This document shows positions 23,128-31,795 of a stretch of DNA of 46,195 nt, one piece after another. A program made the translations under genes and the position numbers. The stretch lies in assembly GCA_039182435.1 (NCBI GenBank), contig JBCDCC010000001.1, positions 1 to 46,195 on the forward strand. Direction: 5' to 3'. The notes under the pieces are model-generated. The model was not told the origin of the DNA. It saw only the letters and a program-made list of their open reading frames with translations, and did no database searches. Every line of letters begins with the position of its first letter. The first letter of the stretch is position 1. Source of the DNA: JBCCKC01 sp039182435. GTDB lineage: Bacteria; Verrucomicrobiota; Verrucomicrobiia; Opitutales; Coraliomargaritaceae.

Positions 23128-24054
23128 ATGCGTAGTCTCTTTAAAAAGTTCAAAGATGGGCTCAAGCGTCAGGCACCCGCATTTCATAAAGCATTCGGCA
23201 ACATTTTCTCCGGAGCGAAGCTCGACCAAGGCGCGCTCGATGAACTCGAAGAAGCCCTCTACACCGCAGACTTCGGGGTGGAGACGGTTGAGGAAATCCT
23301 CGATGAGATTCAAGCCGCCTACAAAGCGGATAAATCCATCCGTAGTGAAGACGCCGCCCGCATCGGAGCCACCGTGCTGACTCGTGTGCTCGAAGGCGCT
23401 GAAGGCCGAGTCGCTATTGGCACCAATCAGCCAGAAGTCGTCTGCCTAATCGGTGTGAACGGCGCGGGCAAAACAACCACCTCGGCGAAGCTCAGCTACC
23501 TGTATCAGAATGAAGGATACAAAGTGCTGCTTGGCGCTTGCGACACCTTCCGTGCGGCAGCCAATGAACAAATCAACCACTGGGCGGAGCGACTACAGAT
23601 CGACATTGTCTCCAGCCAACACGGAGCCGATTCCGCCGCTGTCGCCTTTGACGCCCTCGCCGCTGCGAAGAGCCGCGGTCGCGACATGGTCATCCTCGAT
23701 ACCGCTGGCCGACTCCACACCAAGAGCAACCTGATGAAGGAGCTCGAGAAATTAGAGCGCGTGATCAAGAAGCAGGACCCATCCGCTCCTCACCACAGCT
23801 GGCTCGTCGTCGATGGCAGCCTCGGCTCCAACTCCATCGAGCAAGCTCGCGTCTTCAACCAAAGCTTCCCACTGACCGGCCTGATTATCACGAAGCTAGA
23901 CGGCACCAGCCGCGGCGGCGCGCTCGTCGGGATCTATCGTGAATTGAAACTCCCGATCTACTTTGTCGGACTCGGTGAGCAACCAGAAGACTTGCAGCCC
24001 TTCTCCGCCAGCGGCTACGCTAACGCCATCTTTGGAATCAGCGAATCAGAATGA
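23128..24054 (+). CDS. ftsY: Signal recognition particle receptor FtsY
   Basis: The 308-residue protein is a short FtsY without the acidic A-domain of E. coli; it begins with a basic amphipathic stretch (MRSLFKKFKDGLKRQ) that may contact the membrane. The N domain covers about 25-95 and the G domain follows: GVNGAGKTTT (109-118), ACDTFRAAA, VILDTAGR, TKLDGTSRGG and the closing VGLGEQPEDLQPF. It receives SRP-ribosome complexes at the inner membrane. The last base triplet overlaps the start of aroB (ATGA, 24051-24054), so the two are translationally coupled. Confidence 0.97.
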   Translation: MRSLFKKFKDGLKRQAPAFHKAFGNIFSGAKLDQGALDELEEALYTADFGVETVEEILDEIQAAYKADKSIRSEDAARIGATVLTRVLEGAEGRVAIGTNQPEVVCLIGVNGAGKTTTSAKLSYLYQNEGYKVLLGACDTFRAAANEQINHWAERLQIDIVSSQHGADSAAVAFDALAAAKSRGRDMVILDTAGRLHTKSNLMKELEKLERVIKKQDPSAPHHSWLVVDGSLGSNSIEQARVFNQSFPLTGLIITKLDGTSRGGALVGIYRELKLPIYFVGLGEQPEDLQPFSASGYANAIFGISESE

Positions 24055-25142
24055 TCAAGCCCCTCACAGTTGAGCTCGGAGACCGCAGCTACCCCATTCA
24101 CTTTAGCAATAGCCTCGAGGCACTCCGCACGGACATCCGAGCACTCCGCGCCTCCGGCAAGAGCCTGCGCACCCTTGCCGATAAAGGTGCCCTCCAGGCA
24201 CAGCCGGATTACCTCACACGTGCCGGCTTTACAGAGGATGAAATCCTCGTGCTCCCTGCGGGCGAGCCCACCAAGTCACTCCAGTATCTCGGTGAGGCCC
24301 TCAGCTTTCTCGCCCAAGGAGCCCTCAACCGCGACAGCTCCGTCTTTGCTTTTGGCGGGGGCGTGACCGGAGATCTCGCTGGTTACACTGCTGCCAGCTA
24401 CCTGCGCGGCATCGATTTCTACCAAATTCCCACCACCCTGCTCTCGATGGTGGATAGCTCGGTCGGTGGTAAAACCGGTATCAACCTACCCGAAGGCAAA
24501 AACCTCGTCGGCGCCTTCTGGCAGCCACAAGCCGTCTACATCGAGACCGCACTCTTGCAAACCCTGAGCCCGAGGGAGTTCGCCGCGGGCATGGCTGAGG
24601 TGATTAAATATGGCATGCTCGCAGATCTCTCGCTCTTTGAGGAGCTGGAAGACTTGGAGCAACTCGACGCTCACTCAGACGCACTCAGCGGCATCGTCCG
24701 CCAATGCTGCGCCCTGAAGGCGAGAATCGTAGCAGAGGACGAAAAAGAAACTGCGAGCTCCGGTGGACGCGCCCTCCTCAACTTAGGTCATACCTTTGCC
24801 CACGCAATTGAGAACGTCGCTGGCTACGGTGACTACCTCCACGGTGAGGCCGTCGCTATCGGCCTCAAGATGGCGGCCCAACTCTCAGTTGAGTTGAGCC
24901 AGATCGACGCCTCGACCATTCAGCGAGTCGAAGCCATCCTCGCAAAGTTCGCCCTACCTGTGGCCCTGAAGTCACCACTCCCAGTCGAAGCGCTCGTCCA
25001 GGCGATGACCAAGGATAAAAAGAACCGGAGCGGCAAAATTCGCTTCGTCTCGATGCAAGCGCTCGGCAAAGCCGTGACGACCGAAGGCATCGAGACGAAA
25101 CTGATCGAGCAGATTTTGATCGACGGCGGAGCCAACCGATAG
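24051..25142 (+). CDS. aroB: 3-dehydroquinate synthase
   Basis: The 363-residue protein has the AroB NAD+ and metal-binding signatures: LPAGEPTKSL, FGGGVTGDLAGYTAASYLRGI, QIPTTLLSMVDSSVGGKTGIN, MAEVIKYGML, LNLGHTFAHAIE and YLHGEAVAIG. The Glu of MAEVIK and the His of LGHTFAH and LHGEA are the expected metal ligands. It makes 3-dehydroquinate, the second step of the shikimate pathway. It overlaps ftsY by 4 nt (ATGA) and ends 26 nt from the convergent htrA stop. It is the last gene of the ribH-nusB-ftsY-aroB run. Confidence 0.97.
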   Translation: MIKPLTVELGDRSYPIHFSNSLEALRTDIRALRASGKSLRTLADKGALQAQPDYLTRAGFTEDEILVLPAGEPTKSLQYLGEALSFLAQGALNRDSSVFAFGGGVTGDLAGYTAASYLRGIDFYQIPTTLLSMVDSSVGGKTGINLPEGKNLVGAFWQPQAVYIETALLQTLSPREFAAGMAEVIKYGMLADLSLFEELEDLEQLDAHSDALSGIVRQCCALKARIVAEDEKETASSGGRALLNLGHTFAHAIENVAGYGDYLHGEAVAIGLKMAAQLSVELSQIDASTIQRVEAILAKFALPVALKSPLPVEALVQAMTKDKKNRSGKIRFVSMQALGKAVTTEGIETKLIEQILIDGGANR

Positions 25143-25168
25143 CAGCCCCCCGCTGAGGACTAATTCGA

Positions 25169-26635
25169 TTACTCCTCGATATTAACGATCACAAATCCGG
25201 CACGCCCAGCCGCCCACACGTAGAGGCGGTTTTGCCCCTCAATCAGACTGGCTTTCACATCTTCTGGAGTCGTGGTCTCACGACCGTTGACTTCGAGAAC
25301 AAGCATCGGGCGAGCGAGCTTACCAAAGTAAGGCGAATCCTCCGCCACTTCGCTGATGACCACTCCGTCCACTTCATCGGGCAATGAGAGCTCCGCACGG
25401 AGGCTATCGCTCAGCGATTTCAGCTCGACTCCTTCGAGAATGTTCTGCCTCAATGACGACGAAGCCACTTTACCACTCAAACTCCCTAAGACGACGGTAA
25501 CCGTCTTCATTTCTCCGTTCCGTATAAGCATGACCTCAACTTCGCGACCGGGGATCATCTGAGAGACCGTCAACCGTAGTTGCGGAGCGGATACAATCTC
25601 TACATCATCTATCTGAACGATAATATCGCCATGCTTGATGCCCCCTTGCTCCGCTGGTGAGCCAGGCTGGACCTGATTGACCAAGGCTCCTTTCGTCGAT
25701 TCCAAGCCAAAGGCTTCCGCCAGCTCTTGAGTGAGATTTTCAGGAAAGAGACCCAGCAAGCCACGCGGCACTTCACCGGACTCAATCAGATTCGTCATCA
25801 CATTACGCACTAGGTTCATTGGAATCGCAAAACCAATCCCGATGCTACCGCCGGTGCCGGAGACAATCGCGGTGTTAATCCCGATCAGGCGGCCCCATGC
25901 ATCAATCAAAGCGCCACCCGAATTGCCCAAATTAATCGAAGCATCTGTCTGGATGAAATCTTCGTAGGAGCCATTGCCCAAAATCCCGAGTGAATTGCGC
26001 CCCGTAGCCGAGACGATGCCCTGCGTCGCCGTGAGACCAACCGAAAGAGGGTTCCCTATCGCAAAGACGATATCCCCCACTCGAAGGTTACTGCTATCCG
26101 CAATTGTGATCGCATGTAATGCTTCCTCGGCTTCGATCTTAAGAACCGCGACATCCGTCTTTTGATCGGAGCCAATCAACTCGGCGACATATTCCGCACC
26201 ATCCCCTAAACGAACGCGAATCTCATCAACCATCCCGCCACGCTCGTCGACAATGACATGGTGATTTGTCAAAACGTATCCATCTTTGGATACGATCACA
26301 CCCGAACCCGCGCCAATCTGCAGCTTACGCTCTCTCGTGCTCGGTTCGGGCTGAGGCTCGACATTCGGCACAGGTAGACCGAATTGGCGAAAAATCTCTG
26401 GGATATTCTGCTGCCCTCTCGTGTTGCTGATCTTAACGAATCTTGAGGTATAAACGGCCACCACAGACGGTGTCGCCCGCTCAAGAATATCAGCGTAAGA
26501 GACCGCCGGTTGTCCCTTGGCTGCGGCGATCGGCTTGAGGTCCAGCTCTAGATGAACGGGGGCCGCATTCTTGTCCGCCGAGAGAAGCCCAGCAAAGAAG
26601 ATGAAAGTAGATACGAAAATGGAAGAGATTTTCAT
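25169..26635 (-). CDS. HtrA/DegP family periplasmic serine protease
   Basis: From ATG 26635 the protein has 488 residues, with a signal peptide (MKISSIFVSTFIFFAGLLSA, cleavage near 20). A trypsin-like domain carries His126 (TNHHVI), Asp161 (KTDVAVL) and Ser239 (NLGNSGGAL). Two PDZ domains follow, about 275-370 (KGALVNQVQPGSPAEQGG, GDIIVQIDDVE) and 390-485. The second is less typical and ends in YVWAAGRAGFVIVN. It should degrade or hold misfolded envelope proteins. A start eight codons upstream (26659) is also open but weakens the signal peptide. It lies downstream of prs in the large minus block, a sensible neighbour to bamA and skp. I leave degP/degQ/htrA unresolved. Confidence 0.93.
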   Translation of the reverse strand: MKISSIFVSTFIFFAGLLSADKNAAPVHLELDLKPIAAAKGQPAVSYADILERATPSVVAVYTSRFVKISNTRGQQNIPEIFRQFGLPVPNVEPQPEPSTRERKLQIGAGSGVIVSKDGYVLTNHHVIVDERGGMVDEIRVRLGDGAEYVAELIGSDQKTDVAVLKIEAEEALHAITIADSSNLRVGDIVFAIGNPLSVGLTATQGIVSATGRNSLGILGNGSYEDFIQTDASINLGNSGGALIDAWGRLIGINTAIVSGTGGSIGIGFAIPMNLVRNVMTNLIESGEVPRGLLGLFPENLTQELAEAFGLESTKGALVNQVQPGSPAEQGGIKHGDIIVQIDDVEIVSAPQLRLTVSQMIPGREVEVMLIRNGEMKTVTVVLGSLSGKVASSSLRQNILEGVELKSLSDSLRAELSLPDEVDGVVISEVAEDSPYFGKLARPMLVLEVNGRETTTPEDVKASLIEGQNRLYVWAAGRAGFVIVNIEE

Positions 26636-26700
26636 AGTATGCATTGAAACGAATGACATAGAAATCGACTTACAGTTCCCGAAGGAAATAGAGACGTTTT

Positions 26701-27648
26701 CTAGAACCCTTTAATCTCAAAGAGACCAGTCACACTCGTGTTGTAGTGAATGCGCTTGATGCCCTCTCCGAGCAGTGCAGCCACACTCAAGACGGTGATC
26801 GGCACTCCGTCACGCTTCTGCACTGGTGTGGTGTCGGTCGTGATCAACTGATCGAGCAGACCTTGTGAAAGGCGCTCATAACCCAGATCGTTGAGGACTC
26901 CGTGACTGACCGCGGCCATCACGCTCTTCGCTCCATTCTTTTTAAGCAAGTCCGCGGCGGCGCAGAGCGTGCCAGCGGTTTCCGTCATATCGTCGATCAA
27001 GAGCACGTCGCGGCCCTCAGTTTCACCAACCAGCGAAACCGCCTCCACGGTCTCTGCAGAGGTGCGTCGTTTCGCGATAAAACCAAGCGGCACGTCCAGC
27101 ATGCTCGCGTAGGCCGAAGCCATCTTCATCCCGCCAACGTCGGGCGAGAAGAGAGTCAAATTATCGGTGTTTATATTTTTGAGATACTCAAAGAGCACCG
27201 GCGAGGCGTAGAGATGGTCGACTGGTATATCAAAGAAACCCTGAATTTGCTGGGCGTGCAGATCCACCGTGAGCACCCGTCCTGCCCCAGACGAGACAAG
27301 TAGATTGGCCACCAGCTTCGAGGTAATCGGCACACGCGGCTGATCTTTACGATCCTGACGGGCATAGCCGTAAAACGGAATCACCGCGGTGATACGATTG
27401 GCGGAGGCGCGTCTCGCCGCATCGATCATGATGAAGAGCTCCATCAGATTCTGATTCGCAGGATTGCAGGTGGACTGGATGATGAAGACATCAGCGCCAC
27501 GAATGTTCTCGTTGATGCGGACGAAGCTCTCGCCATCAGGAAAGCTCTCGACGGTGGCCTCGCCTAAGGGCACGCCGAGATAATCGCAGATTTCTTTGGC
27601 CAGTGCCGGATTCGAGTTACCGCAGAAGATTTTCAGTGGGCTATCCAT
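26701..27648 (-). CDS. prs: Ribose-phosphate pyrophosphokinase
   Basis: The 315-residue product is a standard class I PRPP synthetase: KIFCGNSNPALAKEI, INENIRGADVFIIQST, YGYARQDRKDQPR (ATP/metal region), TVDLHAQQIQGFFDIPVDHLYA signature in pieces, and the PRPP-binding loop DDMTETAGTL, where most homologues have DDMIDTAGT or DDMVDTAGT. It makes PRPP for nucleotides, histidine and tryptophan. It starts 5 nt after lpxD on the minus strand, so it is likely read through from the envelope genes, although prs is commonly upstream of rplY-pth in other bacteria. Confidence 0.96.
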   Translation of the reverse strand: MDSPLKIFCGNSNPALAKEICDYLGVPLGEATVESFPDGESFVRINENIRGADVFIIQSTCNPANQNLMELFIMIDAARRASANRITAVIPFYGYARQDRKDQPRVPITSKLVANLLVSSGAGRVLTVDLHAQQIQGFFDIPVDHLYASPVLFEYLKNINTDNLTLFSPDVGGMKMASAYASMLDVPLGFIAKRRTSAETVEAVSLVGETEGRDVLLIDDMTETAGTLCAAADLLKKNGAKSVMAAVSHGVLNDLGYERLSQGLLDQLITTDTTPVQKRDGVPITVLSVAALLGEGIKRIHYNTSVTGLFEIKGF

Positions 27649-27653
27649 AAAAG

Positions 27654-28715
27654 TTACGATTTGGTGTCGCTTGTGGGAAGAGAGGCAACCGTTTTTTCCA
27701 GTTGATCAAATCTTTTGAAGAGATCCGGCAGACGGCGTTGTAAAACGGAGATCCGATTAAAGAGCAGCATCGGCTCCGCCGGATAGCCACGGACTTTTTC
27801 CTTGGGCTTCAAGGATCGCGTCACTGCAGCGCCTCCGGCAAGCATCGCGCCAGAACCAATCTCCAGATGTCCGGCGATTCCAGCCTGTCCGGCGACAATC
27901 ACACCGTCGCCCAACGTCGTGCTCCCGCTGATTCCCGCCTGTGCGATGATCAGGCAATGCTTCCCAGTCCGCACGTTGTGCGCGATCTGGACAAGATTAT
28001 CTACTTTGGTCCCGTCACCAATGTAGGTGGAGCCGAAACGTGCCCGGTCTATGGTCGAGTTTGCGCCGATATCGACGTCCGAACCTGTAATCACATTGCC
28101 GATCTGCGGCACTCGTTGGTGAGCGCCTTCATGAAATTCGTAGCCATAGCCATCCGAACCAAGGACCGCCCCTGCTTGGATACGGTTTCTCAGCCCGACG
28201 ATGCAATAGGCCCCCAAGGAAACGCCGGCGAAGAGATGAGAGCCATCGCCGACCTTGGCATTGGCGCCAATCGTGACGCGTGACTCGAGGACAGCCTCTC
28301 CAACTTCAGCGCCAGCCGAGACATAACAAAGTGGCCCAATGACAGCCTTCGGCGAGAGAGTGGCACCTTCTTCAATCACCGCAGACGGGTGGACTCCCGG
28401 CTTCGGCTTCGGCCAAAGTGACTGCTCCATGTCTCGGCAGAGCAGTGCCAAGGCGAAGGAGGGATTTTCCAATTTGATCACAAGCTGCCCTTCATGCTGC
28501 GGGCCAAGATCACAGTCGCTGGGCAAAAGCAGGACCGATGCGGCGCAACCATCGACTTCCGACCGGTATTTCGGATTACCGAGAAAGGAAAGGTCCCCCT
28601 CCTTCGCTTCCGAGAGCGAGGCAATTCCAGAAATCAGTCCGCTGTATACGCCGTGCGTTCGCGCATCAGCCCCAAGGATTTCGAGGATTCGTTCCGTAGA
28701 GTAAGCGAAAGACAT
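27654..28715 (-). CDS. lpxD: UDP-3-O-acylglucosamine N-acyltransferase
   Basis: The 353-residue protein has an N-terminal uridine-binding domain (about 1-105, with EGDLSFLGNPKY) and a left-handed beta-helix built from hexapeptide repeats (about 115-300). The catalytic His lies in NLVQIAHNVRTG, and the next coil GKHCLIIAQAGISGSTTLGD is characteristic of LpxD. A C-terminal helical part follows with LQRRLPDLFKRFDQLEKTV. It adds the N-linked hydroxyacyl chain to UDP-3-O-acyl-glucosamine in lipid A synthesis. The skp-lpxD adjacency is conserved, but fabZ and lpxA, which often follow, are replaced by prs 5 nt downstream. A hairpin lies between skp and this gene. Confidence 0.95.
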   Translation of the reverse strand: MSFAYSTERILEILGADARTHGVYSGLISGIASLSEAKEGDLSFLGNPKYRSEVDGCAASVLLLPSDCDLGPQHEGQLVIKLENPSFALALLCRDMEQSLWPKPKPGVHPSAVIEEGATLSPKAVIGPLCYVSAGAEVGEAVLESRVTIGANAKVGDGSHLFAGVSLGAYCIVGLRNRIQAGAVLGSDGYGYEFHEGAHQRVPQIGNVITGSDVDIGANSTIDRARFGSTYIGDGTKVDNLVQIAHNVRTGKHCLIIAQAGISGSTTLGDGVIVAGQAGIAGHLEIGSGAMLAGGAAVTRSLKPKEKVRGYPAEPMLLFNRISVLQRRLPDLFKRFDQLEKTVASLPTSDTKS

Positions 28716-28732
28716 TGAAACTTAGAAAACAA

Positions 28733-28763
28733 GAAACCCTGTCCTAGGCGAGAACAGGGTTTC
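28733..28763 (-). terminator. Terminator-like hairpin between skp and lpxD
   Basis: GAAACCCTGT (28733-28742) pairs perfectly with ACAGGGTTTC (28754-28763) around an 11-nt loop. On the minus strand it is followed by TTGTTTTC. It lies 23 nt after the skp stop, inside what otherwise looks like one operon, so it may attenuate lpxD-prs-htrA expression or stabilise the upstream mRNA 3' end. Confidence 0.6.
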
Positions 28764-28785
28764 GAAAAAGAATGAAAGATTTGGC

Positions 28786-29325
28786 TTACTCTGCGTTGAG
28801 CACTGCAATCACCGCGTCTGTTATCTCCAGAGACTCATCGGCATAAACCACGCCGTTGAGCGGCACGACGACGTCGATACCCTTATCGATTGCAACAGTC
28901 TTCACCGCTTCGAGGGCTTTCTGTTGGAGGGGAGCCATGTCTTCTTGCTGGCCCTTTTGAGCGAGCTGCTGTGCTTGTTGGCGAAATTGGTTGATCTTCA
29001 CTTGCTCTTCTTGGAGTTGCTTCTGCAGCGTCGTCACAGTGCTTTGTGCTTCAGAGCGCGCTTCTTCACTGGCAGCTGGATTCGCAGCAAGCTCTTGAGC
29101 CTTCTGGCCCTCAGTGACTATATTCTGCACGTTCGCTTGCATCCGCTTGATCTCTTCTTCAACCGGAGCGACGGAGCCACGGACTTTTTCGACCGCAGAT
29201 TGGAAAGCGGCGTATTCAGCCAGCACGCGCTGCACGTTCACGGTGGCCATGATCGGTGTCTTTTGAGCAAGGAGGCCCGCGGCGACAAAGAAAGATACGA
29301 GAATAAGGGATAATGACTTTTTCAT
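28786..29325 (-). CDS. skp: OmpH/Skp family periplasmic chaperone
   Basis: The 179-residue protein begins with a signal peptide (MKKSLSLILVSFFVAAGLLAQ) followed by IMATVNVQRVLAEYAAFQSAVEKVRG, the start of the OmpH family. A long glutamine/alanine-rich coiled coil (about 45-130, e.g. QKQLQEEQVKINQFRQQAQQL in part) forms the tentacle region, and the end returns to the strand core with DVVVPLNGVVYAD. Skp trimers hold unfolded outer-membrane proteins in the periplasm. It sits directly between bamA and lpxD, the classic order. Sequence divergence in this family is high; the call rests on architecture plus neighbourhood. Confidence 0.9.
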   Translation of the reverse strand: MKKSLSLILVSFFVAAGLLAQKTPIMATVNVQRVLAEYAAFQSAVEKVRGSVAPVEEEIKRMQANVQNIVTEGQKAQELAANPAASEEARSEAQSTVTTLQKQLQEEQVKINQFRQQAQQLAQKGQQEDMAPLQQKALEAVKTVAIDKGIDVVVPLNGVVYADESLEITDAVIAVLNAE

Positions 29326-29371
29326 AGTTTTAAGGCTGGATGGTGTGATCTAAATTGAGGTTTTATGCGAG

Positions 29372-31792
29372 TTAAAAGCGTGTGCCGAAGGAAAAGTTGA
29401 ACTGAGCGCCACCATCGGAACCTTCTGGTGATGTGATGGGAATACCGAAATCGAGCTGAAGCGGCGAACCCAAAAGGAGCACACGAGCACCCACTCCCCA
29501 GTTGTCTGCATAGTCAGAAGCGCTGAAATCATATTCATCCTCATTCACGAAGCCCCAATCGTAGAACACGACGAGACCGAGAGGTTCCGCTACACGGAAA
29601 AGATACTCAAAGGAGACGAATCCGTAGGTATTACCACCAATGGATTCGTTGTCCGCCAGTGGGTCGCTGTCGCGAGGACCCACATCACGAAAATCAAAGC
29701 CGCGTAGATTATCCGGTCCACCTAAGTAAAAGCGGTCGTAGAATGGCACCGTATCCGAACTACCGAAAGGTGCGACCGTGCCTAAACGCGCAATGATGGA
29801 GAGCGATTGCTCGAATAAGGCCTCTGTCGTCGGGATGAAGTGTGCCACACGACCCTCCGTTTTGAAGTAGTTTACGTCACCACCCAAGCCGGCAAACTCG
29901 GAGGCGATACTGGTCCGGTTACCCTGACGAGTGAAAATCAGCGTGCGACGGGTATCGCGAAGGAATGTGATACCCACCTTGGAAACGAGGTCTTTGCCTT
30001 CAGCTGCTTGGAAGACATCGGGCACACCGTCACCCGTGTAGGAACCGTCTGGATTCTGGGGGATTGGAGGATCTTCAACATTCGGGAACGCTGCGACATC
30101 AAAGATCTCCACCAGCTCAAGACGATAGGACATCCGCGCCTCTACCAGTTCGAAAAGACGGCGACGTAGGTAGAGCTCAAAACCAGTCCGCAGCTCATTG
30201 TAGTCCGACGAATTAAAGTCCGACTCGGTTCTGAAGAGCTCCACACCAAAAGCGAGACGCTGCTCGAAGAGCCATGGCTCCTCGAAGGAGATCAGGATCT
30301 CATTACTCGAGGTGCCGATCGAGGCACGGAAACGGAACTTTTGTCCATCCCCTTGAAAACCGGAACGCCAGTTAAAGAGATCGAAGTTACCTTGGGAAAT
30401 TTCGAAGAAGACTGTCGCATTCTCGACCGAGCCGAAGCCAGCACCAAAAGTGAAGTTACCTGTGCGGCCTTCACGGACGGTGATGCCGAGGTCACGACGA
30501 CCAGGGATGTTGGTGATCTCTGGATTGAGGCGCACTTCCTCAAAGTAACTCGTGTTGTCCAAGCGCACTTGGCTGGTGTCCATACGTGTCATGTCGAAGA
30601 CATCCCCCGGACGAAGCGCCAGCTCGCGGATGATGACGCGGGACTTGGTCTTGGTGTTACCTTCTACGTTGATGGACTCGACGTAGAATTTCTCACTTTC
30701 GCGAATTCGATAGACCAAGTTGATATCCCGAGTCTCCATATCCGGCACACGTTCCGCACGCACGCGCGCATCAAGGTAACCGCGAGAGGTATAATACTCG
30801 CGCACTGCCGTCACGGCTTCATCGACTTTCTCCGGTGAGAAAGGATCGCCCTGCTTGATTCTCACATTAACAAGCAGCTCCGGCTCGGTGAAAATCGTCG
30901 CATTCTCGACCGACTGCGTGCCGAGGAAATAACGCTGCCCTTCAGCCACGGTGATACTGATCCAAAGTTTCTTCTTTGTGCGAAAGTCGAACTCGACCAA
31001 ATCCTCATCGACCACGACATCGAGGTAACCTTCATTGCGGTAAAACTGGCGGATCAGTTCGAGATCTTCCTTGAACTTAATTTCGTCAAACTTACCGGTG
31101 CCCGTGATCCAAGAGATCAAGCTGGACTTCTTGGTCGTCATCACCTTGCGCAGTTTCTTGTCCTTAAAGTTTTTGTTCCCTTCAAAGAGGACCTTACGAA
31201 TCTTCACTTTGCCGTTTTCGCTGATGTCGTAGAAGACCCGCGCATAACCAGTCTCAGTATCGCGCTCGATACGGTAATCCACCTCGGCATCCGGAAAGCC
31301 CTTCTCGATATAATACTCTTCGATCAGATCTGCGCCTTCACTGACTTGGAACTCATCCAGCGCGTAGCCTTCTTCCATCTCGGCCTTCTTAAGAAGACGA
31401 TTATCACGATACTTTTCATTCCCCGTGAAGACAATCTTCCGTATCGTAAATTTGGAGACTAGTTTGAAGACCACATCGATGCTGCCCTCCTCGGCCGGCT
31501 CTGCCTTAACCTCAACGAAATCGAAGCGGCCAGTCGAGTAGAGCGTGCGGATAGAGCGGTCCACCAGCGCCGGATTATAAACCATCCCTGGGCGCAATTG
31601 GACGTTACTGAAAACGAATTGCTCACTGACTCCCTTGAACCCGTCGAAAACCGCGCGAACTTCGTTGATGATGGGGTATTCCTCCTCCTGTTGTGCGGCC
31701 GCTGGATAAGTGAGAAGAATGCTCGCGAAACAAGTGAACAAGAAAGCGGATAAGAACTGAAAAGGACGCATAAGAAAAGGTTTTCGAATCAT
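29372..31792 (-). CDS. bamA: Outer membrane protein assembly factor BamA
   Basis: The 806-residue protein has a signal peptide (MRPFQFLSAFLFTCFASI, cleaved near AAAQ), five POTRA domains to about residue 425 (for example KIVFTGNEKYRDNRLLKKAEM, RKVLFEGNKNFKDKKLRKVM, SINVEGNTKTKSRVIIREL), and a beta-barrel with GGPDNLRGFDFRDVGPRD, the conserved loop 6 RGF motif. The C-terminus FSFGTRF ends in Phe, the usual beta-signal. BamA inserts outer-membrane proteins. The ATG at 31792 lies 3 nt after the dnaB stop; an alternative at 31771 gives a shorter signal n-region. skp follows 46 nt downstream. Confidence 0.96.
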   Translation of the reverse strand: MIRKPFLMRPFQFLSAFLFTCFASILLTYPAAAQQEEEYPIINEVRAVFDGFKGVSEQFVFSNVQLRPGMVYNPALVDRSIRTLYSTGRFDFVEVKAEPAEEGSIDVVFKLVSKFTIRKIVFTGNEKYRDNRLLKKAEMEEGYALDEFQVSEGADLIEEYYIEKGFPDAEVDYRIERDTETGYARVFYDISENGKVKIRKVLFEGNKNFKDKKLRKVMTTKKSSLISWITGTGKFDEIKFKEDLELIRQFYRNEGYLDVVVDEDLVEFDFRTKKKLWISITVAEGQRYFLGTQSVENATIFTEPELLVNVRIKQGDPFSPEKVDEAVTAVREYYTSRGYLDARVRAERVPDMETRDINLVYRIRESEKFYVESINVEGNTKTKSRVIIRELALRPGDVFDMTRMDTSQVRLDNTSYFEEVRLNPEITNIPGRRDLGITVREGRTGNFTFGAGFGSVENATVFFEISQGNFDLFNWRSGFQGDGQKFRFRASIGTSSNEILISFEEPWLFEQRLAFGVELFRTESDFNSSDYNELRTGFELYLRRRLFELVEARMSYRLELVEIFDVAAFPNVEDPPIPQNPDGSYTGDGVPDVFQAAEGKDLVSKVGITFLRDTRRTLIFTRQGNRTSIASEFAGLGGDVNYFKTEGRVAHFIPTTEALFEQSLSIIARLGTVAPFGSSDTVPFYDRFYLGGPDNLRGFDFRDVGPRDSDPLADNESIGGNTYGFVSFEYLFRVAEPLGLVVFYDWGFVNEDEYDFSASDYADNWGVGARVLLLGSPLQLDFGIPITSPEGSDGGAQFNFSFGTRF

Positions 31793-31795
31793 CGT

